Part shown: in pieces, positions 4,898 to 9,537 of the stretch
Layout: each line of letters begins with the position of its first letter
How positions within the stretch are numbered: the stretch's first letter is position 1
Assembly: GCA_013331125.1 (NCBI GenBank)
Contig: DUGW01000104.1
Coordinates: forward strand, 4,293-13,829
Source: Candidatus Woesearchaeota archaeon
Lineage (GTDB): Archaea > Nanoarchaeota > Nanoarchaeia > Woesearchaeales > UBA11576
Direction of reading: 5' to 3'
DNA: 9,537 nucleotides
Translations under genes and position numbers: made by a program
Notes under the pieces: generated by a model
The model's database searches: none
What the model was told of the DNA's origin: nothing
The model's input: only the letters and a program-made list of their open reading frames with translations

Positions 4898-6403
4898 TCA
4901 CTTCCCGTTCTTGTCCTGCGACAGCACGACGTCATATGTGGCATTGACTTTCAGTTTCTTCATGCCTGCATCATCCCCCCTGGATGGTGCTTTGCTGAGG
5001 TGCATCTCGCATCCTCGCAGTTCCTTGAGCATTGTAAGGGCCTTTTTTGCTGTGGGGTTTGTCTGTGAGCTTATGGCCAGCGCCACTAGCACCTCTTCGA
5101 GGTTTAGGCTTCCGAATTTCGCGTCAAGTATCTCGCTGTGCATTCTTTTGACGCTCTCTATCACACTCTCTGATATGATGTCTATGTCATCAGGTATCCC
5201 TGCTGTCGTCTTTACTGCATTGAGGACTGCTGATGTTGCTGCGTGGAGCAGTCTTGAGCTTTTGCCTGTCACTATCATGCCGTCTTTTAGCTCTATCGCT
5301 GCTCCGCAGCCGACCCCTCCTTTGCCTTCACTTCCTTTCCCTGCCTCTCTTGCAGGGGCCACCACTTTCCTGTCTTCCGGCCTGATCCCTAGTTTTTCCA
5401 TCAGTGTGTCCATCCTGTTGAGTGTCGCCATCGGTTCTATGCCGTCGAAGAATTCTTTCCTGTACCTGAAATATCTCCTGAGCACTTCCTGTCTTCCCGC
5501 TTCCTGGCAGGTCTCATCATCTATTATCCCCTCTTTTGCCCTGTTCACTCCCATGTCTGTCGGTGATTTGTACGTGGCGACGAAATTGTCCTTGTCCACT
5601 ATCTTGTCGAGCAGTGTCTTGATTATGTCGAAGTTCTCAATGTCCCTGTTGTAGTTGACTGCTTCTATGCCATATGCTTTGAGGTGGAACTTGTCTATGA
5701 GGTTGGCGTCAAGCAGGTCTGCTGTCGCCGCTTCATATGCCACATTTACCGGGTGTTTCAGTGGCAGGTTCCATATTGGGAATGTCTCGAACTTTGCGTA
5801 TCCTGATTTCACTTTGTTCTTTGCGTCATGGTACAGCTGTGACAGGCAGGTTGACATCTTTCCTGATCCTCCTCCTGCTCCGGTCACGACAACTATCCTT
5901 TTCTTGCTTGATATGCGCGGGTATCTTCCGAAACCCTCTTCTCCTACCAGCCTGTCCATGTTTTCCAGGTACCCTTTTACCTCTGGTGTCATATAGACCT
6001 TCTTTCCCATGTTGAGCAGTTTGTTCCTGAACCTCTCTGCTGCCGCCTCGCCATCGAACCTGGATATCACGATCGCTGTCACTTCCAGTCCGAGCTCTTC
6101 CATGTCATTGACTTCCTTGATTGTCAGTGCATCATAGCTAAGGCCGAAGTCGTGCCTCACCCTTCCTTTCTGCAGGTCTTTTGCGCACACGCAATAGAAG
6201 AATTCTGCCTCCTCTTTCAGTGATTGGAGCACTTTTGTCTTTGCATCGAATTCATAGCCTGGAAGCACCCTTGCTGCGTGCATGTCTGTGAGCAGTTTGC
6301 CTCCGAATTCCAGATATAGCTTGTCGAACCTGCTTACCCTTTCCAGTATCGCCTTTGTCTGGGCAGCGAGGTATTTCTCTGTGCTGAATCCTTTTTTGTG
6401 CAT
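4898..6403 (-). CDS. DUF1846 / UPF0371 family protein
   Basis: The 501-residue protein has the usual length of the UPF0371 family, known mostly from Firmicutes and other bacteria, with no assigned reaction that I know of. Recognisable blocks are the opening GFSTEKYLAAQ (5-15), LYLEFGGKLLTDMHAARVLPG (29-49), the P-loop-like TGAGGGSGKMSTCLSQLYHD (174-193), KFETFPIWNLPLKHPVN (204-220), YEAATADL (223-230), YNRDIE (251-256) and SPTDMGVN (280-287). The P-loop-like run suggests nucleotide or phosphate binding. A Gly/Ala-rich loop near 375-385 (GKGGVGCGAAIEL) precedes a helical C-terminal domain. It is soluble. ATG 6403 has no SD; a TATA box 25-26 nt upstream implies leaderless expression. The gene is flanked by direct repeats of the methyltransferase 3' end, so it may be a later arrival. 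Family membership is confident; function is not known. Confidence 0.93.
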   Translation of the reverse strand: MHKKGFSTEKYLAAQTKAILERVSRFDKLYLEFGGKLLTDMHAARVLPGYEFDAKTKVLQSLKEEAEFFYCVCAKDLQKGRVRHDFGLSYDALTIKEVNDMEELGLEVTAIVISRFDGEAAAERFRNKLLNMGKKVYMTPEVKGYLENMDRLVGEEGFGRYPRISSKKRIVVVTGAGGGSGKMSTCLSQLYHDAKNKVKSGYAKFETFPIWNLPLKHPVNVAYEAATADLLDANLIDKFHLKAYGIEAVNYNRDIENFDIIKTLLDKIVDKDNFVATYKSPTDMGVNRAKEGIIDDETCQEAGRQEVLRRYFRYRKEFFDGIEPMATLNRMDTLMEKLGIRPEDRKVVAPAREAGKGSEGKGGVGCGAAIELKDGMIVTGKSSRLLHAATSAVLNAVKTTAGIPDDIDIISESVIESVKRMHSEILDAKFGSLNLEEVLVALAISSQTNPTAKKALTMLKELRGCEMHLSKAPSRGDDAGMKKLKVNATYDVVLSQDKNGK

Positions 6404-6423
6404 GAGGACCCGGATTTTTCATC

Positions 6424-6433
6424 ATTTTTAAGG
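6424..6433 (-). promoter_or_regulatory. TATA box of the DUF1846 gene (leaderless)
   Basis: The minus strand reads CCTTAAAAAT, centred 25-26 nt before ATG 6403. It lies just inside repeat copy B, so the segment between the two repeats contains a complete transcription unit. Confidence 0.6.
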
Positions 6434-6453
6434 TTTACTATTAGCATCTGCTA

Positions 6454-6487
6454 TGGTCGGCTCAGGCAGCCATATCCAGATTGTCGT
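6454..6487 (+). pseudogene. Direct repeat copy B: remnant of a methyltransferase 3' end
   Basis: These 34 bases match 4822-4855 at 32 positions and keep the reading frame (GSGSHIQIVV), followed at once by TAG at 6488-6490. The changes are GGC to AGC (Gly to Ser) and GTT to GTC (silent). Weak similarity continues on the 3' side (GAAGAAG shortly before or after the stop), consistent with a decayed end of a second copy. No other part of a methyltransferase is visible here, so this is either the relic of a duplicated gene or the far end of an insertion event. Confidence 0.8.
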
Positions 6488-6541
6488 CTAGAAGAAGTCC
6501 TGATATCTGTTTTGTCATCATTATTATCTGTTCTTCACATG

Positions 6542-6564
6542 TCAGAAATGCTCCGCATTTCTGA
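6542..6564. other. Perfect hairpin between cis-prenyltransferase-like and DUF1846 genes
   Basis: TCAGAAATGC and GCATTTCTGA form perfect 10-base arms around TCC. It lies 33-55 bases beyond the stop of the minus-strand gene ending at 6597. A second imperfect stem, AAGGATCGTCA (6573-6583) with TGACGATTCTT (6601-6611), spans that stop codon with one mismatch. No T-tract follows either, so they could be RNA-processing or 3'-protection structures rather than classical terminators. Confidence 0.55.
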
Positions 6565-6596
6565 GCACGCTCAAGGATCGTCACAATTATGATTGC

Positions 6597-7340
6597 TTAT
6601 TGACGATTCTTGACGTCCTGGTAATACTTCACTGCCCTTATGAAATCCTTCTCTCCGAATTCGTTCCACAGCACGCTCGAGAAGTGTATCACGCTGTGCG
6701 GGCTGTCCCACAGTAGGAAACCGTGCAGTCGTCTTCCTGTCCCTGTCTTTATTATCATGTCCGGCGGCAGGAAGTATGATGAGTATATGTTGTCCTTCAT
6801 CATCTCTGAGTCTATGGAGTCCACGCTCATCTTTTCAATTAATGCCTTCCTGACTATTATCCTGCAGGCATCGACTATCTCCTCTTTGCCGTCATAGTTT
6901 ATGCATATGTTGAGGAAGAAACTGTCGTAATCCTTTGTCTCGTCTATCAGTCTTTTTATCGGCTCTACCACCCTGCTTGGCAGGTCATACCATTTTCCAA
7001 GTATTGATACCTTGATCTTGCTGCGGAATATGTCTTCGTTGTGCAGCAACTCCTTGAAGAACTCTGCTAGAGCATCCATTGTCTCTAAGAAATCCTTTTT
7101 TTGCCTGATTTTTGAATCTATAAGATACAGTGTGATTATTGGGATGTCAAAGCATAGCTGGTATCTTATGATCTCTTCGACCTTCTTGAATGCCCTTTTG
7201 TGAGCCTCTTTGAGGTCTTCTCCGCTCTTCCTTGACCATCTGTTCAGTCCTCCGACTGTCATGGCTATGTGGTTCGGCATCTTTGCCTTTGCAGGATTTA
7301 TTCCTTTTTTCCTAAGTTGGTTCGCTATGAAGTCAAGCAA
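6597..7340 (-). CDS. cis-Prenyltransferase (UppS/DHDDS-like) homologue lacking catalytic residues
   Basis: The 247-residue protein has the fold of undecaprenyl/dehydrodolichyl diphosphate synthases, which build polyprenyl glycan carriers. Matching blocks are PNHIAMTVGGLNRW (22-35, family P-HIA-IMDGN-RW), a conserved His in EAHKRA (45-50), LNICINYDGKEEIVDA (family NYGGR) and IIKTGTGRRLHGFLLWDS (196-213, family IRTSGE-R-SNFLLWQ), then VLWNEF. Key residues are changed: the catalytic Asp is Gly30, the RTSGE Arg and Glu are Lys198 and Gly202, and the Mg-binding Glu is Val217. The chain ends before the usual RRFGG tail. Such losses mark NgBR/Nus1-type partner subunits, so it may act only in a heteromer. 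Start TTG 7340 is chosen for GAGGGG eight bases upstream and its position after the shared TATA box; GTG 7388 lies before the expected transcript start, and ATG 7280 is a shorter option. Confidence 0.85.
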   Translation of the reverse strand: MLDFIANQLRKKGINPAKAKMPNHIAMTVGGLNRWSRKSGEDLKEAHKRAFKKVEEIIRYQLCFDIPIITLYLIDSKIRQKKDFLETMDALAEFFKELLHNEDIFRSKIKVSILGKWYDLPSRVVEPIKRLIDETKDYDSFFLNICINYDGKEEIVDACRIIVRKALIEKMSVDSIDSEMMKDNIYSSYFLPPDMIIKTGTGRRLHGFLLWDSPHSVIHFSSVLWNEFGEKDFIRAVKYYQDVKNRQ

Positions 7341-7391
7341 GAAGATAACCCCTCTAAGTTGTTTTTTTCTATTCTCGAATAATAACACAAA

Positions 7392-7402
7392 TTATTTATA
7401 AA
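7392..7402. promoter_or_regulatory. Shared TATA box of a divergent promoter
   Basis: TTATTTATAAA contains the near-palindrome TTTATAAA, centred 25-26 nt before ATG 7424 on the plus strand, giving leaderless prepilin peptidase mRNA. Read the other way it would start minus-strand transcription near 7371, about 31 nt before TTG 7340. No second TATA box is visible for the minus gene, so one box may serve both directions. Confidence 0.6.
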
Positions 7403-7423
7403 CTTTGTTGTTTAGGCCAACCT

Positions 7424-8284
7424 ATGATAGCAGAATCCATCCTTTTCACGATTGTTCTTGTAGCATTGGTGATAGGAACTTATACTGATCTGAAGACAAG
7501 GGAGGTGCCTGACTGGCTCAATTATGGCATGGTTTTTGCAGGTTTCGGCCTGAGGATAATATTTAGCATTGTTTTTCATGATGCGGATTATATGATACAT
7601 GGCATCCTTGGTTTTGGAGCATTCTTTGCTATTGCATTGCTGATGTTCTACACTGGCCAATGGGGTGGCGGTGATGCTAAGATGGTCATGGGTCTTGGCG
7701 CTTTGATAGGCCTTGAGCTTAGCATCAATGCATTCCTGATAGGGTTTATAGTTAACATAGTCCTTTTTGGCTCATTGTTCGGTCTGCTTTTCAGTGTATA
7801 TCTTGCAGCCATCCATTTCAGAAGTTTCTCAAAGGAGTTCAGCAAGCGGTTCAAGGAGAAGAGGAAGGAGAAGTGGTTTGTATGGCTTGGCACCATCGCC
7901 CTGCTTGTATTGTCTGTCTTCACGCCAGTATACATAAAGGTCCCTGTCGTAGTGCTTGCAGGCATAATTCTTGTTTCTTTCTATATGTTCATATACTTAA
8001 AGTCCGTCGAGAGTTCATCGATGATAAAGTGGGTTGACCCTAAGGACCTTACAGAGGGGGATTGGGTTGTCAAGGATGTGGTTGTTGCTGGCAAGAGGGT
8101 CTGCGGCCCTAAGGACCTTGGTCTTGAGATGGCCCAGATAAAAAAGCTGATGCTGCTTAAGAAGCAGAACAAGATAAAGAGGGTCTTGATAAAATATGGC
8201 ATACCTTTTGTCCCAAGCTTCCTCATCGCTTTTGTAGTCACTTATTTCTGGGGAAACATTGTTTTCATGATTATGGGGCTGTGA
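7424..8284 (+). CDS. Archaeal A24-family prepilin peptidase (PibD/FlaK-like)
   Basis: The 286-residue membrane aspartyl protease would remove the class III signal peptides of pilins or archaellins at the cytoplasmic face. The two catalytic Asp are in TYTDLKTREVPDW (Asp22) and the GxGD-type motif WGGGDAKM (Asp84). Hydrophobic segments lie at about 3-20, 35-51, 58-76, 87-126 (two), 150-187 (two) and 258-284. A positively charged loop RFKEKRKEK (about 140-150) is cytoplasmic. The cytoplasmic stretch from about 194 (MIKWVDPKDLTEGDW onward, then KYGIPFVPSFLIA) is typical of the longer archaeal members, which exceed the 200-230 residue PibD/FlaK type. ATG 7424 follows the shared TATA box by the leaderless distance. 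It lies directly before two pilin genes, its likely substrates. The family call is firm; I did not assign FlaK versus PibD/EppA because no archaellum gene is present. Confidence 0.93.
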   Translation: MIAESILFTIVLVALVIGTYTDLKTREVPDWLNYGMVFAGFGLRIIFSIVFHDADYMIHGILGFGAFFAIALLMFYTGQWGGGDAKMVMGLGALIGLELSINAFLIGFIVNIVLFGSLFGLLFSVYLAAIHFRSFSKEFSKRFKEKRKEKWFVWLGTIALLVLSVFTPVYIKVPVVVLAGIILVSFYMFIYLKSVESSSMIKWVDPKDLTEGDWVVKDVVVAGKRVCGPKDLGLEMAQIKKLMLLKKQNKIKRVLIKYGIPFVPSFLIAFVVTYFWGNIVFMIMGL

Positions 8285-8335
8285 TTACAGCCTGCTTTTC
8301 TAGTGTTTAATAAGTTCTGGACATGTTAAAAACCA

Positions 8336-8350
8336 ATAATTTTAAATATT
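8336..8350 (+). promoter_or_regulatory. TATA box of the pilin operon
   Basis: ATAATTTTAAATATT contains TTTAAATA at 8341-8348. Transcription would start near 8370, giving a leader of about 37 nt before ATG 8407. The pilins therefore appear to be transcribed separately from the peptidase. The rest of 8285-8406 shows no gene. Confidence 0.55.
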
Positions 8351-8406
8351 AATGAGGCAATTAACCCCTTGAAGATAGTTTTAACCACCTGAAAAAGAGG
8401 GATTTG

Positions 8407-8940
8407 ATGAGTTTAAAAAGCAAGAAGGGAATTTCTCCGCTTATAGCGGCTGTCCTGCTGGTAGTCGTTGTTGTCAGTCATGGAGCAGCAGTCATGTCTC
8501 TTGTACGCAACTATCTTACAGAAGGAGAGAAGGACGTGACAGTCGGTCAGGAGTCTATAAAGTGCGGCAGGGATGTAAGCATAGGATTGGTCATGGTTGA
8601 TGGTAATTACCAGATATGCAACGGCACTGCTGAGGATGCGGATATGGCAGCTCTCAATATCCTGATTGAGAATACTGGCACCATAGACGTTCTGGATGCG
8701 CAGGTACGGGTTGTAGGGAAAGATGGTATCTTCAACAACAACTCTGTGCTGAACACCACATTGGAGACTGGTGATACTCAGCGTATAAACATGACTTATG
8801 ATCCTGAGGTTGTAGGTGAGTTCAGGCAGGTAAAGATAGTTCCCAGGATTAATCTTCCAGGGATTGCAGAGCACGCTTATTGTGCTGATTCAGGAATAGA
8901 GGTAGAGTATGTGCCTAATAACTGTTCGACATATCAATGA
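8407..8940 (+). CDS. Type IV pilin-like protein, paralogue 1
   Basis: The 177-residue surface-filament subunit has a class III signal peptide: basic SLKSKKG, predicted cleavage after Gly8, then ISPLIAAVLLVVVVV, the hydrophobic helix that forms the filament core. This matches the archaeal pilin N-terminal (Pilin_N) pattern KKGISP-I. The helix is interrupted by SHG (24-26), where paralogue 2 has GIG. The beta-rich ectodomain has four cysteines (53, 71, 159, 173) at positions shared with paralogue 2, probably forming two disulfides, and five N-glycosylation sequons (N72, N111, N116, N128, N172). The start ATG 8407 has GAGGG five bases upstream; the TTG at 8404 is less likely. It is the first gene of an operon with the next pilin and lies downstream of the matching peptidase. 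Pilus, adhesin or archaellin-like use cannot be distinguished from sequence. Confidence 0.9.
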   Translation: MSLKSKKGISPLIAAVLLVVVVVSHGAAVMSLVRNYLTEGEKDVTVGQESIKCGRDVSIGLVMVDGNYQICNGTAEDADMAALNILIENTGTIDVLDAQVRVVGKDGIFNNNSVLNTTLETGDTQRINMTYDPEVVGEFRQVKIVPRINLPGIAEHAYCADSGIEVEYVPNNCSTYQ

Positions 8941-8947
8941 GGAGGTG
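8941..8947 (+). promoter_or_regulatory. Strong Shine-Dalgarno joining the two pilin genes
   Basis: GGAGGTG directly follows the TGA of pilin 1 and stands six bases before ATG 8954. This is the best SD in the window and indicates translation of pilin 2 from the same mRNA, perhaps at a higher rate than pilin 1. Confidence 0.8.
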
Positions 8948-8953
8948 TATTAG

Positions 8954-9493
8954 ATGAGCATGAGGAGTTCAAAGAAAGGTCTTTCACCGCTTATCGCAGC
9001 AGTGCTGTTGATTGTAGTGGTGGTCGGTATCGGCGCAGTAGTGACCGGAATTGTGAGGAATTATGTTACTGAGAGCAAGCAGACCATAACAGAGAAGTCA
9101 TCCGACATCAAATGTGGTGTTGAGGTTGATATCGAGGTGCCTGTTGTGAGCGAAGAGATGCAAATATGCCATGATTCTGTGAATAATATTATAAATTTCA
9201 CGCTTGAGAACACTGGAACAGCGACAATTGACGAGATTCAGATAAAGTTCTTTGGGACTTCTGGTTTTGAGGCTATTGACGAGTTGAGCACCAATGGTGT
9301 GGCTATCGGAACTTGGGGTACAGGCATGGCTGCAGGCGAGACCCTCAAGTTCAACGCAACTTATGATAGTGGTGCTGTGGGAACGCTTCAGCAGGTCAAC
9401 ATAATCCCGCGTGTCAAGGTCGTAGGCAGGACTGATGAGGCTTACTGCACTGATTCGTCATTGAAGTTCACAGACATAAATGCCTGCACTTGA
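8954..9493 (+). CDS. Type IV pilin-like protein, paralogue 2
   Basis: The 179-residue pilin has the signal peptide MSMRSSKKG, predicted cleavage after Gly9, and core helix LSPLIAAVLLIVVVVGIGAVV. It is clearly paralogous to the previous gene. Shared blocks include SPLIAAVLL, VRNY, IKCG, ENTGT, TYD, a QVxIxPR strand and AYC-DS, with four cysteines in the same order (54, 72, 165, 178); the first pair is 18 residues apart in both proteins. It has only two sequons (N81, N134), against five in paralogue 1. The presumed role is a filament subunit processed by the upstream A24 peptidase. Only 13 bases separate it from pilin 1, with the strong SD between. It is followed by a T-rich terminator, so the operon ends here. 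An in-frame ATG at 8960 would shorten the basic leader by two residues, but it lacks the ideal SD spacing. Confidence 0.92.
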   Translation: MSMRSSKKGLSPLIAAVLLIVVVVGIGAVVTGIVRNYVTESKQTITEKSSDIKCGVEVDIEVPVVSEEMQICHDSVNNIINFTLENTGTATIDEIQIKFFGTSGFEAIDELSTNGVAIGTWGTGMAAGETLKFNATYDSGAVGTLQQVNIIPRVKVVGRTDEAYCTDSSLKFTDINACT

Positions 9494-9497
9494 TTGA

Positions 9498-9522
9498 TTT
9501 TTATTTTTTTATTTGATTTTTT
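9498..9522 (+). terminator. T-rich archaeal terminator after the pilin operon
   Basis: Several runs of four to seven T's follow the pilin 2 stop within 30 bases, with no stem-loop. This is the archaeal intrinsic terminator form and is the clearest T-tract found after any gene in the window. Confidence 0.7.
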
Positions 9523-9537
9523 AAGCATTGAGAGTCA

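Noticed and set aside
4887..5654. 255-codon Ser/Leu/Ala-rich plus-strand frame antisense to the DUF1846 gene
   Set aside because: The DUF1846 blocks are unmistakable on the minus strand. The antisense frame is open because of the strand codon bias and has no start signals.

Overview
The window reads as archaeal. Start codons are preceded by archaeal TATA boxes. Four genes have a box centred 25-26 nt before the start codon, the pattern of leaderless mRNAs; others carry Shine-Dalgarno (SD) motifs such as GGAGGTG. The gene content agrees: an archaeal A24 prepilin peptidase, two pilins with class III signal peptides, and small stand-alone CBS-pair proteins. A DPANN-type or deep euryarchaeal genome is plausible, but the window holds no rRNA or ribosomal marker to settle the lineage.

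Layout: 1-764 (-) is the N-terminal part of a sensor-like protein that runs off the left edge. 900-2411 (-) is a PaaK/CapK-type adenylate-forming acyl ligase. 2536-2922 and 3036-3425 (+) are tandem paralogous two-CBS proteins. 3485-3910 (-) is an unrecognised small alpha/beta protein behind a leader with three copies of a 10-nt element that could form two mutually exclusive hairpins around its SD. 4062-4880 (+) is a class I SAM methyltransferase. 4898-6403 (-) is a DUF1846/UPF0371 protein. A 34-bp piece of the methyltransferase 3' end (32/34 identical) lies on the far side of that gene at 6454-6487. 6597-7340 (-) is a cis-prenyltransferase homologue that has lost its catalytic residues. 7424-8284 (+) is the prepilin peptidase. 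8407-8940 and 8954-9493 (+) are two pilins in one operon, followed by a T-rich terminator.

How the genes may work together: the right third is a surface-filament module. The peptidase would mature the pilins, whose ectodomains carry N-glycosylation sequons and four conserved cysteines. The divergent cis-prenyltransferase-like gene shares its promoter region with the peptidase and belongs to the family that makes polyprenyl glycan carriers, but its lost catalytic residues suggest a partner-dependent subunit. The left part looks like sensing and regulation (sensor N-terminus, CBS proteins) mixed with metabolic enzymes of unknown substrate.

The most interesting signals are the bistable-looking leader at 3918-3970, the direct repeats flanking the DUF1846 gene, and the apparently non-catalytic cis-prenyltransferase. 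Window-wide, third codon positions tend to T/C in plus-strand genes and A/G in minus-strand genes up to about 7400, suggesting a strong strand mutational skew. No gene-free stretch exceeds 300 bases, and I saw no tRNA, rRNA, CRISPR array or transposase.
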